A DNA stretch of 64,000 nt from an uncultured Lachnospiraceae bacterium. Its GTDB lineage: Bacteria > Bacillota > Clostridia > Lachnospirales > Lachnospiraceae. Numbering within the stretch: the stretch's first letter is position 1; the number at the start of each line of letters is the position of its first letter. A model generated the notes under the pieces. The model saw only the letters and a program-made list of their open reading frames with translations. It searched no databases and was not told the origin of the DNA. Position numbers and translations under genes: made by a program. This document shows, in pieces, positions 54,255-63,603 of this stretch. Location of the stretch: positions 1-64,000 of the forward strand of contig CAMEJJ010000002.1 in NCBI GenBank assembly GCA_945919795.1. The letters run 5' to 3'.

Positions 54255-55720
54255 TGAAACCGTTACGCTTTCTGACAAAATGTTTATGCTTTTTTATGAT
54301 ATTTTCCTTTTTGTTTCTGATTGTACAGGAACACTTAAGAGATAAGTGGATGGAAGGGGAATATAATGTTTCTGTTAAAATTAATGGATTTTATGCACAA
54401 GAGCCGGATACATTAGATGTTGTTTTTATCGGTTCGAGTCAAATGTATGCTGACATGGCGCCGGCTGTATTGTTTGATCGTTTTGGAATTACTTCTTATG
54501 ATTTCTGTGCAAATGAACAACCTTTATGGGTATCTTATTATTACATAAAAGAAGCAATCAGGACGCAACACCCGAAAGTCATTGTGTTAGATGTTTTTAC
54601 TGTATATGGGGACGATTATGAAGATGAAGGGGTTATGCATATTAATCTGGATGATTTACCAATGAATCGTAATAAAATGCATGCTATTCAGGATGGCGTG
54701 CCAAAAGAGTTGCGGTATTCCTATTATTTTCCAATTGCTAAATATCACAATACATGGACAGATTTATATCAGGACAAGGTTAAAGCCTCTTTTTATCATG
54801 AGAAAGATCCGAATAAGGGATATTCGCCTTTCATTTTTGCCGGAGAATACGAGGACAGTGCAAAAGAGGAAGTAGTTTTACAAAAAGAAAAAGAACCCTT
54901 ACCGGAAAGAGCTGCCGAATGGCTTTTAAAGATTGTTGATCTATGTAAAACAGAAAATATTCCGCTGGTACTCATTAAAACACCAAATGGAAATGCAGAG
55001 AGACAAAAATTATATAATTCTGTAGAAGAACTTGCTTTTAAAACCGATACTCCTTTTTATAATATGAATACCATTTTGGACGGACAGGCTCACATCAATA
55101 TTCTTCAGGCGGAAAAGGTTTCTATTTTAATGGGAGAGTATTTGACTAAACATTATACCTTTGAAGATAAGAGAAATAATCCGGCCTATGATGAATGGAA
55201 AGAAAGCGTTTATTTATTTGAAAGACAGAAAAACAAATGTGAAATTATAAGTGCCAATCAATTTGACACGTATCTGCCGCTTTTAACAAGAGATGGTTAT
55301 TATATTTTTATTACGTATAAAAATGAATTTGGAAATACCCTGGATCAAAAAACTTTGGATTATTTTAACCAAACATTGCACTTACAATTTGAACCCGACA
55401 ATCAGACTGAATTTTTTGCGGTATTAGAAGATGGCTCTGTTTTATTACAAAGTTCTGATTCCAATGAAAGTGTACAAAAAACGGAGACCGGTATTTCGAC
55501 ACACATGCTATTATCTGATGGAGAGCATGCTCCGCTTGATTTAAATATTCAATCATCGGGGGCATTAACGGACGGTCAAAGTTCCATTATAATAAACGGA
55601 ACAGATTTTTCCATGAATTGTGATGGATTTAATATTGCCATTTATGATAAATATCTGGGGGAAATGATAGAAATGTCGGCATTTGACTTAAATGACAATC
55701 TAAACCTCTTAAGAAAATAG
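54254..55720 (+). CDS. SGNH-hydrolase-like/DltD-like partner of the MBOAT protein
   Basis: The 488-residue protein has an N-terminal membrane anchor (about 7-27) and an outside domain that begins with the SGNH block I motif VVFIGSSQMY, then VIVLDVFTVYGDD. This layout matches DltD- and AlgJ/X-like proteins that transfer the acyl group outside the membrane after the MBOAT step. The C-terminal ~150 residues lack a recognised motif. The ATG overlaps the MBOAT stop by one base. The transcript then meets the long inverted repeat. Confidence 0.82.
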   Translation: MKPLRFLTKCLCFFMIFSFLFLIVQEHLRDKWMEGEYNVSVKINGFYAQEPDTLDVVFIGSSQMYADMAPAVLFDRFGITSYDFCANEQPLWVSYYYIKEAIRTQHPKVIVLDVFTVYGDDYEDEGVMHINLDDLPMNRNKMHAIQDGVPKELRYSYYFPIAKYHNTWTDLYQDKVKASFYHEKDPNKGYSPFIFAGEYEDSAKEEVVLQKEKEPLPERAAEWLLKIVDLCKTENIPLVLIKTPNGNAERQKLYNSVEELAFKTDTPFYNMNTILDGQAHINILQAEKVSILMGEYLTKHYTFEDKRNNPAYDEWKESVYLFERQKNKCEIISANQFDTYLPLLTRDGYYIFITYKNEFGNTLDQKTLDYFNQTLHLQFEPDNQTEFFAVLEDGSVLLQSSDSNESVQKTETGISTHMLLSDGEHAPLDLNIQSSGALTDGQSSIIINGTDFSMNCDGFNIAIYDKYLGEMIEMSAFDLNDNLNLLRK

Positions 55721-55738
55721 AATCGAATTTATCAATAT

Positions 55739-56149
55739 AAAATGCGAATATATGGTGCTTTTGACCTTAATTGCAGACTTGTTTCTCTGCCTACGTTTCT
55801 CACTTTTTATTATTCGCAACTTTGGGGACATGGCAAGTCATCCAAACAGAAAATTATATATCTTTGTCCGCCGGCTTTTACGAGGTTTTGTGCCTTTCTT
55901 AGCGGCATGGCGAACAAAAAGGAATGCCCGGTTTCAACTGCCTGAAGACGAAGTCTGAGTTTTGAAACCGGGCATTTAATAAATACTTTGTGAGCATGCC
56001 GCTTAGAAAGTCTAAAAACCGAAGTACGAGGCGGCAAAGATATATATTTCTGTAAGGATGACTTGCATCCCGCAAAGATTGCGAACTTTGTGAGAAACGA
56101 GGCAGAGCGTCTGCAAAAGCGGTCTGCAAGCACTATATATTCGCATTTT
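55739..56149. repeat. About 410-bp imperfect inverted repeat between convergent genes
   Basis: The left arm starting AAAATGCGAATATATGGTG (55739) is mirrored by the right arm ending CACTATATATTCGCATTTT (56149). Matching segments continue inward, including GTTTCTC, TTCGCAA, GCAAGTCATCC, ATATATATCTTTG-like and CTAAGCGGCATG, up to the apex hairpin at 55923-55976. The whole gap between the SGNH gene and the ABC-F gene is this structure. Open frames on both strands here are by-products of the symmetry. The apex is the second copy of the hairpin at 32396. Confidence 0.85.
55923..55976. repeat. Convergent-gene hairpin, copy 2 (apex of the long inverted repeat)
   Basis: Perfect 15-base arms AATGCCCGGTTTCAA and TTGAAACCGGGCATT enclose a 24-base loop. 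Compared with copy 1 at 32396 it is inverted, and two stem pairs changed from T-A/A-T to C-G/G-C on both sides. Confidence 0.85.
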
Positions 56150-56153
56150 TTAT

Positions 56154-58097
56154 TTATACACGGATATTTTCAAGTTCTTCGGAGAGTTTTTCCCATTCTT
56201 CATAAAGCTTGTTTAGATCTTCTTTATGTGTCTCACATGTACGTGATAACTCAGATAGTTTTCCGATATTGGTTGCAATATCAGGCTTTGCCATTTCTTC
56301 TTCTAATTCACAGATTTTTGTTTCAATTTTTTCAATCGATTCTTCCGTTTTTTTCAGTGCATTTTCCAGTTTTCTTTTTTGTGCCTGATTTTCCTTTTGC
56401 TCCTGCCAGTTCATTTTATTTTCGGTAATTTCTGTCCGTTCGGAAGTAGAAGAAACTTCATCTTTTTTCTTGAGATCACAATAAATATCTCCGTGTTTTT
56501 CGATGTAATAATCGTAATTTCCAAGATAAGAAACTAACTGACCGTTTTCTAAATCCAGTATTCTGTGTGCAGTCTGATTGATGAAAAAACGGTCGTGGGA
56601 GACATACAAAACAGTTCCTTCATAATGATTTAAAGCTTGCTCCAATATTTCTTTTGACTGAATATCTAAGTGGTTGGTCGGCTCATCTAAAATCAGAAAG
56701 TTTGAAGAGGAAAGCATTAATTTGGCAAGACTGACACGACCACGTTCACCACCGCTTAACGACCCTATTTTCTTAAAAACATCATCTCCGGTAAATAAAA
56801 AAGCCGCGAGTGTATTGCGAATCTGGGTACCGGTCAGATCCGGATAATCATCGGAGATTTCTTCAAAAATACTTTTATCCATATGTAAAACATGATGTTC
56901 CTGATCATAATAACCAATATATACATTGGTTCCCAGCGTAATTTTTCCCTCTTCGGGAGTAACCAGATCATTGATGATTTTTAGCAGAGTTGTTTTACCG
57001 GTTCCGTTTTTACCTATAATTGCAACATGTTCTCCACGCTTGATATCCATGGAAAGGTTGGAAAATAATGTCTTGTTCTGATAGGTTTTTTCAACATGTT
57101 CCATATGTAATACATCATTTCCGCTTATTTTTGACGGAACGAGCTGAAAGTGCATCTGATCACGAATTTCTGCGGGTTTTTCAATCAGCTCCACCTTTGA
57201 AAGCATTTTTTCACGACTTCTTGCCCTTTTTACCGATTTTTCCCGGTTAAAAGATTTGAGTTTTGCAATAACTTCTTCCTGATGTTTAATTTCCTGTTGC
57301 TGGTTTAGATAAGCATTCATGGCACTGACAATCAGGATTTTCTTTTTTGCCGAGTAGTCAGAATAAGAGCCTGTAAAGACAGTGACATTGTGATGATCAA
57401 TTTCAATGATTTTGGTACATATTTTATCCAGAAAATAGCGGTCATGTGAAATCAGAACAACAGCACCCTTGTAATTGGAAAGAAAGTTTTCTAAAAATCG
57501 GATGGAATCCATGTCCAAATGGTTGGTTGGTTCATCCAAAAAAAGAATATCCGGTTTTTGTAACAGTATTTTACCTAGGGCAACCCTGGTTTTCTGTCCG
57601 CCGGAGAGTGTTGCAATACTCTGGTTGTATTCCTCTTTTGTAAAGCCAAGTCCGTTTAACACGCCGGTTATTTCGCTTTGATATGCGTAACCGTTTTCGA
57701 GCTGAAAAACATGCGATAAATTTTCATAGTTTTCCATTATGGATTTTAATTCACTTTCATCCGTAACGGTATGAAGTTCATTCTCTAAAAGACGGAGATC
57801 CTGTTCCATTTTAATGATATGAGCCTTTGTGGTTAAGAGTTCGTCATAAATGGTGTTTGTTTGCTCCATATCATCCTGGTTTTGAGCTAAGTAGCCAATT
57901 GTCTTATCTTTCGCAAAGGTAATGGATCCTTCGTCTGCCTTTTCCAGTCCTAAAATTATACGAATCAGGGTTGTTTTTCCGCATCCGTTAATTCCGACAA
58001 TGGCAGCTTTTTCATTATCTTCAATATGAAAAGAGCAGTGACTAAACAATATTTCTTCATGAAAAGATTTAGATAAATCGTGACAGGATAAAATCAT
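56154..58097 (-). CDS. ABC-F family ATPase
   Basis: The 647-residue soluble protein has two ABC domains and no membrane part. The first has GINGCGKTT (35-43) and LSGGQKTRVALGK...LDEPTNHLD. The second has GKNGTGKTT and LSGGERGRVSLAK...LDEPTNHLD. A linker with charged helices and a C-terminal coiled coil (about 565-647) complete the YdiF/Uup-like plan. ABC-F proteins act on the ribosome, and some protect it from antibiotics while others are housekeeping factors. The sequence alone does not say which. AAAGGA precedes the ATG. Confidence 0.92.
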   Translation of the reverse strand: MILSCHDLSKSFHEEILFSHCSFHIEDNEKAAIVGINGCGKTTLIRIILGLEKADEGSITFAKDKTIGYLAQNQDDMEQTNTIYDELLTTKAHIIKMEQDLRLLENELHTVTDESELKSIMENYENLSHVFQLENGYAYQSEITGVLNGLGFTKEEYNQSIATLSGGQKTRVALGKILLQKPDILFLDEPTNHLDMDSIRFLENFLSNYKGAVVLISHDRYFLDKICTKIIEIDHHNVTVFTGSYSDYSAKKKILIVSAMNAYLNQQQEIKHQEEVIAKLKSFNREKSVKRARSREKMLSKVELIEKPAEIRDQMHFQLVPSKISGNDVLHMEHVEKTYQNKTLFSNLSMDIKRGEHVAIIGKNGTGKTTLLKIINDLVTPEEGKITLGTNVYIGYYDQEHHVLHMDKSIFEEISDDYPDLTGTQIRNTLAAFLFTGDDVFKKIGSLSGGERGRVSLAKLMLSSSNFLILDEPTNHLDIQSKEILEQALNHYEGTVLYVSHDRFFINQTAHRILDLENGQLVSYLGNYDYYIEKHGDIYCDLKKKDEVSSTSERTEITENKMNWQEQKENQAQKRKLENALKKTEESIEKIETKICELEEEMAKPDIATNIGKLSELSRTCETHKEDLNKLYEEWEKLSEELENIRV

Positions 58098-58216
58098 TTT
58101 TTTCGATTCCTTTGTGAAAATTTAGGGTAACAAGTATCCTTTTGGAATTATACTAAATTCCATTCAGCTTTTCCACTGCCAAAATATAATAGTATAAAAT
58201 TTGTTAGATAAAAGTC

Positions 58217-58235
58217 GTCCCCAAAGCTGCGAATA
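58217..58235. repeat. Fragment related to the long inverted repeat
   Basis: GTCCCCAAAGCTGCGAATA is the inverse of TATTCGCAACTTTGGGGAC at 55812-55830 with one mismatch in 19. It lies just before the rex promoter, so pieces of the element flank the ABC-F gene on both sides. Confidence 0.55.
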
Positions 58236-58249
58236 AATACTTGATTTTT

Positions 58250-58278
58250 TTGACAATAATTTAACAGAGGCTTATAAT
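58250..58278 (+). promoter_or_regulatory. rex promoter with overlapping Rex-operator-like palindrome
   Basis: TTGACA, a 17-base spacer and TATAAT are both perfect boxes. TTGACAATAATTTAACAG (58250-58267) is close to the clostridial Rex site TTGTTAA-N4-TTAACAA and covers the -35 box, which suggests repression by Rex at low NADH. Confidence 0.7.
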
Positions 58279-58309
58279 ATAGGCATAAAGTTACAGGGGG
58301 ATTTGCGGA

Positions 58310-58942
58310 ATGGATTCGAAAGAAATTTCTCAGGCCGTAGTCAGCAGACTGCCACGTTATTTTCGCTATCTGGGTGAATTAAAGGATAGCGGTGTAGAAC
58401 GGATTTCGTCTCAGGAATTAAGTGATATTATGCATGTTACCGCTTCACAGATACGTCAGGATTTTAATAATTTTGGTGGTTTTGGTCAGCAGGGATATGG
58501 CTATAATGTGGAATATTTATATAATGAAATTGCAAATATACTGGGGTTACATGAAAAACATCATCTGGTTTTAATTGGGGCAGGGAATCTTGGGCAGGCA
58601 ATTGCCAACTATATGAATTTTGAACGTCGCGGATTTCTGATTACCGGAATATTTGATGTTAACAAAGAAATCATTGGTAAAAAGATTAAAGATATAACGG
58701 TTTTACCTATGTCGGATTTAGAACAATTTGTAAAGGATAATGCCATTGATATCGGTGTGTTAACGATTCCGAAATCTGCAGCAAAAGAAGTGGCGGACCG
58801 TTTAGTTGCGTGTGGTGTTCATGCTATCTGGAATTTTGCTCATGTAGATCTGGATGTACCGGATGATGTTTTGGTTGAGAATGTTCATTTGTCGGAAAGT
58901 TTGATGAAATTATCCTATAATATACACAGAAAAAGCAAATAA
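58310..58942 (+). CDS. rex: Redox-sensing transcriptional repressor Rex
   Basis: Rex senses the NADH/NAD+ ratio and represses fermentation genes when NADH is low. The 210-residue protein has an N-terminal winged helix (about 1-80, with LPRYFRYLGEL and QIRQDFNNFGGFG) and a Rossmann domain with GAGNLG (90-95). The length is standard. A GGGGGA site lies eight bases before the ATG. The next gene starts about 30 bases after the stop, so this is likely the first gene of a run. Confidence 0.96.
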   Translation: MDSKEISQAVVSRLPRYFRYLGELKDSGVERISSQELSDIMHVTASQIRQDFNNFGGFGQQGYGYNVEYLYNEIANILGLHEKHHLVLIGAGNLGQAIANYMNFERRGFLITGIFDVNKEIIGKKIKDITVLPMSDLEQFVKDNAIDIGVLTIPKSAAKEVADRLVACGVHAIWNFAHVDLDVPDDVLVENVHLSESLMKLSYNIHRKSK

Positions 58943-58973
58943 CAACAGATTTTGCGTGGGAGGTGGTAGCAAG

Positions 58974-59582
58974 ATGGACTCAAAAGAAAAAGAATTTAAA
59001 GAAGCGTTAAAAGGAAAAAAACTTCCCATATTAACATTGGACAACAAATGGTATCAGCTTTTTACACAACACAACAATCATCCGGATACGGATGCGCTTG
59101 CCGAACAATTAAAGGCTTTGGTTGCAAAACAAGGGAAATTAAATACGGAAGTAAAAGAAATCCGAAAATTGAAATCTAAATTGATGGATGAGATTGTTGC
59201 GGGAATTGATAATACGCCATTGACAGATAAAGAAATGGAAGATCATAAACGTCTGATCAATGAATGTAATGATAAAATAGATGCAAGTCAGGATGAGTTA
59301 TTGGATCTGCCAAAACAGATTGATGAGCTGAATTTTCAATTAATGGTTCAGACCATGGATATCTGCTATAAAGCTATGGCCGAAAATACAAAAGAGATTT
59401 CCAGAATTTCCGATTGGATTACGAAGGTTCGAGTTGAGCTGAAAAAAAATGTAATCCGTAAGCAGGAAAAAGAATGGTTAAATCAGGAAATGTATGCATA
59501 TATGCATGATATCTTTGGACCGGAAGTCATCGAGATATTTGATATGACATACAATCCGGACGATAATAAACTGAAAAAATAG
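58974..59582 (+). CDS. Hypothetical coiled-coil protein
   Basis: The 202-residue protein is almost wholly charged and helical. Coiled-coil prediction would be strong over about 40-150. I cannot assign a family. There is no signal or membrane segment. GGGAGGTGG lies just before the ATG at 58974, which is preferred over the GTG at 58956. It sits between rex and the NAD(P)HX repair gene, with only nine bases to the latter, so it belongs to the same transcript. Confidence 0.8.
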   Translation: MDSKEKEFKEALKGKKLPILTLDNKWYQLFTQHNNHPDTDALAEQLKALVAKQGKLNTEVKEIRKLKSKLMDEIVAGIDNTPLTDKEMEDHKRLINECNDKIDASQDELLDLPKQIDELNFQLMVQTMDICYKAMAENTKEISRISDWITKVRVELKKNVIRKQEKEWLNQEMYAYMHDIFGPEVIEIFDMTYNPDDNKLKK

Positions 59583-59591
59583 AGGTTTTAT

Positions 59592-61103
59592 ATGCAATAT
59601 TTACTTACAGCTGATCAAATGAAACAGGTGGATATTCACACATCGGAATATTTTCTTTTATCCTCCCCGGTATTAATGGAACGGGCGGCTTTGGCTGTGT
59701 GTGAAGAAATAGAACAACGTTTTTCTTCTAAATCCAGGGTTTGTATCGTATGCGGAAACGGCAACAACGGCGGTGATGGCTATGCACTTGGAAGAATATT
59801 ATTGGAAAGAGGCTATCAAGTTGATCTTTTCCGGGCTAAAAATTCTTCTCATTGTTCCGAAGGTAACCAATTACAAACAGCAATTCTTTCCAGATTACAG
59901 ATACCGGTTCGCACAGATTTTCCACAAAATGAATATGATATTATTGTAGATGCCATTTTGGGAACCGGTTTTCATAAAAAGGAAAAACCGGATATCTATG
60001 ACGAGTGGATTCAATACCTAAATCAGATGAACGGGTATAAAATTGCCATAGATATTTCTTCCGGTCTGGATTCCGATCACGGTGCTGTATTTTATGAGGC
60101 TTTCCTTGCTGATTTAACGGTTACATTTGCTTTTTTGAAACGAGGGCACCTGCTTCATGAAGGAAAAAAATACAGCGGAACAGTTGTGTGTAAGAATATT
60201 GGAATTTCCCAAAAGGGATTTGGAGAACACTATCCGGAAGCATATACATTTGAAAAATCAGATGTTGCAATGCTTTTACCGAAAAGAGATGTGGATGGTC
60301 ATAAGGGAACCTTTCAAAAAGCCGGTATCATCGCCGGTAACAAACAGATTGGGGGTTGTGCTGTATTAGCTGCGAAAGCCTGCATGCGTATGGGCGTTGG
60401 ATATACAAAAGTAGTGACCGATGATGCAAATAAAGATGCAGTACTTTTTCATCTTCCGGAGGCATTGATTTATTCTAATTCATCAGATTATATGAATGCG
60501 CTGTCAGATTGCTCCTGCATCGCAGTCGGACCGGGAATTGGAACAAACCAAGGGGCTCATGAGCTTTTGGCAACTATATTACAATCTGCATCCTGCAGGC
60601 TTGTGATAGATGCTGATGCCATTAATCTGATCGCCGGTTCAAATGAGTTAAAAGGCATGCTAAAAGATTATGCAAAGCACAATGATGTCATTATGACACC
60701 ACATAAAAAAGAATTTGAACGTTTTGTAGGAAGTTCCTTACCAATAGATTATGTTGATTTACATCAGGTAGAGCGTGATGTGGCAAAAGAATATGGAATC
60801 TATCTGGTATGTAAAGATTCGGCAACCAGAGTTTATACACCGGATGAAAAGTTGTATATCAATTCATCCGGGAATCATGGAATGGGTACAGCCGGTAGCG
60901 GAGATGTATTGACAGGAATGCTTGCCGGACTTTTGGCGCAAAAGATTCCGACACAGACAGCCGCTGCGCTTGGTGTATTTATCCATGGATTGTGCGGAGA
61001 TTATGTAAAAGATAAAAGCAATGCTTATTCCTTGAATGCATCCGATTTGATTGAGGCATTAAAATACGTATTACAAGGAGATTATGAAAATGAACAGTTA
61101 TGA
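59592..61103 (+). CDS. nnr: Bifunctional NAD(P)HX epimerase / ADP-dependent dehydratase
   Basis: The enzyme repairs hydrated NADH and NADPH. The 503-residue protein fuses the YjeF N-terminal epimerase (about 1-215, with GNGNNGGDGYALGR) to the ribokinase-like dehydratase (about 225-503, with GPGIGTNQ and GTAGSGDVLTGMLAG). Both halves keep their signature motifs. It lies in a run with rex, a logical link since both concern nicotinamide cofactors. Its end overlaps the alanine racemase start by 14 bases. Confidence 0.95.
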   Translation: MQYLLTADQMKQVDIHTSEYFLLSSPVLMERAALAVCEEIEQRFSSKSRVCIVCGNGNNGGDGYALGRILLERGYQVDLFRAKNSSHCSEGNQLQTAILSRLQIPVRTDFPQNEYDIIVDAILGTGFHKKEKPDIYDEWIQYLNQMNGYKIAIDISSGLDSDHGAVFYEAFLADLTVTFAFLKRGHLLHEGKKYSGTVVCKNIGISQKGFGEHYPEAYTFEKSDVAMLLPKRDVDGHKGTFQKAGIIAGNKQIGGCAVLAAKACMRMGVGYTKVVTDDANKDAVLFHLPEALIYSNSSDYMNALSDCSCIAVGPGIGTNQGAHELLATILQSASCRLVIDADAINLIAGSNELKGMLKDYAKHNDVIMTPHKKEFERFVGSSLPIDYVDLHQVERDVAKEYGIYLVCKDSATRVYTPDEKLYINSSGNHGMGTAGSGDVLTGMLAGLLAQKIPTQTAAALGVFIHGLCGDYVKDKSNAYSLNASDLIEALKYVLQGDYENEQL

Positions 61104-62268
61104 AAGAGTATGGGCAAATATCGATTTAGATGCTATCCGGTTTAACATGGAACATATGCATCAGAATATATCGACCAATACCAAAATGATGGGAGTAATT
61201 AAAACAGACGCTTACGGTCATGGTGCTGTTCAGATTGCAAAAGAACTGGAACAGATGGATTATGTATTTGGCATGGCACTTGCTACAGCAGAAGAAGCGT
61301 TTATTCTCAGACACTGCGGTATTAAAAAGCCGTTGTTAATTTTAGGATATACGTTTCCGTATGCTTATCCGGAATTGATAAAAAACGATATTCGTATTTC
61401 GGTTTTTAAAGATGACATGCTGGATAAGATCGATGAAGAAGCAGAAAAACAAAAGAAAAAAGCAATTGTACATATTAAAGTTGATACAGCCATGAGCCGC
61501 ATTGGCGTAAAGCCCAATGAAGAAGGGCTGGCTTTTATTAAAAACTGTCTTTCCAAAAAGAATGTAGTTATCGAAGGTATTTTTACGCATTTTGCGAAAG
61601 CGGATGAATTAGACAAAACGGCAGTCACGAAACAATTACATATTTACCAGGATTTCTTAAATAAAGTTGAAAAAGAAACCGGATATCATTTCCCTATAAA
61701 GCATTGCTCGAACAGTGCCGGAATTGTTGAAATTCCGGATGCAAATATGGATTTGGTACGTGCAGGTATTACCTTATATGGATTATGGCCATCCGGAGAG
61801 GTATCCAAACAGATTATAGATCTAAAACCGGTCCTATCTCTAAAAAGCCATATCGTTTATATCAAAGAAATTGCATGTGGTACGCAGGTTAGTTATGGTG
61901 GAACATTTACGGCAGATAAACCGATGAGAATAGCAACCATTCCGGTTGGCTACGGAGACGGATATCCAAGAGGATTGTCCAATAAAGGAAGTGTTTTAAT
62001 CCGGGGCATGCGTGCAAGGATTTTAGGCCGTGTATGTATGGATCAGATGATGGTTGATGTCTCAGAGATACCGGGTGCTTGTGAATATGATGAAGTGACT
62101 TTGATTGGAACGGACGGCAATGACTGTATTACAATGGAAGAATTGGGAGATTTAAGCGGAAGATTTAACTACGAACTGGCGTGTGATCTCGGAAAACGGA
62201 TTCCCCGTGTTTATTATAAAAACGGCATTATAACAGACACCAAGGACTACTATACAGATTATCGATAA
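61090..62268 (+). CDS. alr: Alanine racemase
   Basis: The enzyme makes D-alanine for peptidoglycan with PLP. The 392-residue protein has the PLP lysine K38 in GVIKTDAYGHG and the second catalytic residue Y269 in VSYGGTF. AAGGAG lies nine bases before the ATG at 61090 and only three before the ATG at 61084, so 61090 is chosen. It overlaps the previous gene and is followed by mazF, an order known from Bacillus, where an antitoxin gene lies between. Confidence 0.96.
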   Translation: MNSYERVWANIDLDAIRFNMEHMHQNISTNTKMMGVIKTDAYGHGAVQIAKELEQMDYVFGMALATAEEAFILRHCGIKKPLLILGYTFPYAYPELIKNDIRISVFKDDMLDKIDEEAEKQKKKAIVHIKVDTAMSRIGVKPNEEGLAFIKNCLSKKNVVIEGIFTHFAKADELDKTAVTKQLHIYQDFLNKVEKETGYHFPIKHCSNSAGIVEIPDANMDLVRAGITLYGLWPSGEVSKQIIDLKPVLSLKSHIVYIKEIACGTQVSYGGTFTADKPMRIATIPVGYGDGYPRGLSNKGSVLIRGMRARILGRVCMDQMMVDVSEIPGACEYDEVTLIGTDGNDCITMEELGDLSGRFNYELACDLGKRIPRVYYKNGIITDTKDYYTDYR

Positions 62269-62336
62269 AAATGAATAGAATACAACCGTAAAAATTTGGC
62301 AATACTCTTTGTACAGATGAAAGGGGTTGTTATTCT

Positions 62337-62678
62337 TTGAAAAGAGGAGATGTATATTACGCAGATTTAAGACCTGTGATCGGATCAGAACAAGGAGGCA
62401 TCAGACCGGTTGTCATTGTGCAAAACGATATTGGAAATCTTCACAGTCCAACCATTATTGTTGCAGCCGTTACATCAAAATTAAATAAAGCAAAGCTTCC
62501 GACTCATATTGAGCTTTCGGCAGACCGGTATCATATGGTCAGGGATTCTGTGATTTTATTAGAACAGTTACGTACCATTGATAAATCCCGTTTAAAAGAA
62601 AAGATATGTCATTTGGACGGCGAAATCATGGGACAGATTGATAAAGGCCTTAAAATTAGTTTGGAACTGCATACATAG
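62337..62678 (+). CDS. mazF: MazF/NdoA-family mRNA interferase
   Basis: The 113-residue toxin cuts specific RNA sequences. It keeps R23 in [12 protein letters not shown]46/S47 in AAVTSK and [11 protein letters not shown], the catalytic and dimer positions of the EndoA type. The start is TTG at 62337 with AAGGGG about 11 bases upstream. Only 68 bases separate it from alr, too few for the expected antitoxin gene, so it is an orphan here. Confidence 0.92.
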   Translation: MKRGDVYYADLRPVIGSEQGGIRPVVIVQNDIGNLHSPTIIVAAVTSKLNKAKLPTHIELSADRYHMVRDSVILLEQLRTIDKSRLKEKICHLDGEIMGQIDKGLKISLELHT

Positions 62679-62686
62679 GCAATTTA

Positions 62687-62715
62687 TTGACGAACGTATG
62701 ACAAAATGATATAGT
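62687..62715 (+). promoter_or_regulatory. Predicted promoter of the CBS/CorC gene
   Basis: TTGACG, a 17-base spacer and TATAGT begin just after the mazF stop. Confidence 0.55.
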
Positions 62716-62750
62716 CTTATTTAGATTTCTAAGGAGTAAAATCATTAAAA

Positions 62751-63602
62751 TTGAGTGAATCAAAATTTCATTATCTTGCTAATTTTTTTCATCTTCAAAA
62801 GGAAAATAATGTAATAGAAGATGAAATCCTTTCCATGGTCAATGAAGGTCACGAAACAGGTGCCCTTCAGGCAACGGAAGCAAAAATGATTAATAATATC
62901 TTTGAGTTTTCCGACAAAGAAGCAAAAGATATTATGACAAATCGATCCAATATCATTGGTATTGACGGAAATGAATGTTTAAAAGATGTTGTATCTTTTA
63001 TGCTTTCAGAGGCCAACAGCCGTTATCCGGTATATATAGACAATATTGATCATATTATCGGTGTTTTGCATCTAAAAGATGCCTGTCGGATGCTTCAGGA
63101 TGAGACGAAGGCAGATAAACCGGTTAAGTCGATAAAGGGTCTGCTTCGCAATGCCGATTTTATTCCGGAAACCCGTAAAATTGATGTTTTGTTTAAGACC
63201 ATGCAGTCTTTAAAAACACATTTTGTGATTGTTATCGATGAATATGGACAGACATCCGGCGTGCTTACCATGGAAGATATTTTAGAAGAAATTGTCGGTA
63301 ATATCTTTGATGAATATGACGAAGAAGAAGCCTTTATCAAGTCAAAAGGAAAAGATTCTTATGAAATTGACGGGTTAACCCCTCTGGATGAATTAGGAGA
63401 AACGCTTGATATTGATTTTTCCGATCTGGAATTTGAAACATTAAACGGACTGATGATTTCAAAGTTAGAGCACATTCCGTCCGAACACGAAGATTTTGAA
63501 ATGGATTTCAACGGTTATAATTTTAAAATACTGGCTGTTGAAAATAAAATAATCAAAAGGGTTTTGGTTTCCAAAAATCCCACAAAAGAAGGAGAACAAT
63601 AA
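62751..63602 (+). CDS. CBS-domain CorC/HlyC-family protein
   Basis: The 283-residue protein has a CBS pair at about 60-185 (motifs [11 protein letters not shown] and [26 protein letters not shown]) and a CorC/HlyC transporter-associated domain at about 200-283. The membrane DUF21 domain of full-length family members is absent, as in CorC. CorC proteins are linked to Mg and Co efflux or NA repair. A direct hemolysin role is not supported. The start is TTG, with AAGGAG 14 bases upstream, a wide spacing. Confidence 0.85.
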   Translation: MSESKFHYLANFFHLQKENNVIEDEILSMVNEGHETGALQATEAKMINNIFEFSDKEAKDIMTNRSNIIGIDGNECLKDVVSFMLSEANSRYPVYIDNIDHIIGVLHLKDACRMLQDETKADKPVKSIKGLLRNADFIPETRKIDVLFKTMQSLKTHFVIVIDEYGQTSGVLTMEDILEEIVGNIFDEYDEEEAFIKSKGKDSYEIDGLTPLDELGETLDIDFSDLEFETLNGLMISKLEHIPSEHEDFEMDFNGYNFKILAVENKIIKRVLVSKNPTKEGEQ

Positions 63603-63603
63603 A

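Noticed and set aside
55742-56428. Several open frames on both strands in the long inverted repeat
   Set aside because: Their mutual similarity comes from the inverted symmetry. They lack ribosome sites and run into the ABC-F gene on the wrong strand.
62751-63602. Naming the CBS/CorC protein a hemolysin
   Set aside because: The hemolysin label in this family comes from one early report. The domains here indicate a CorC-type protein without the membrane part.
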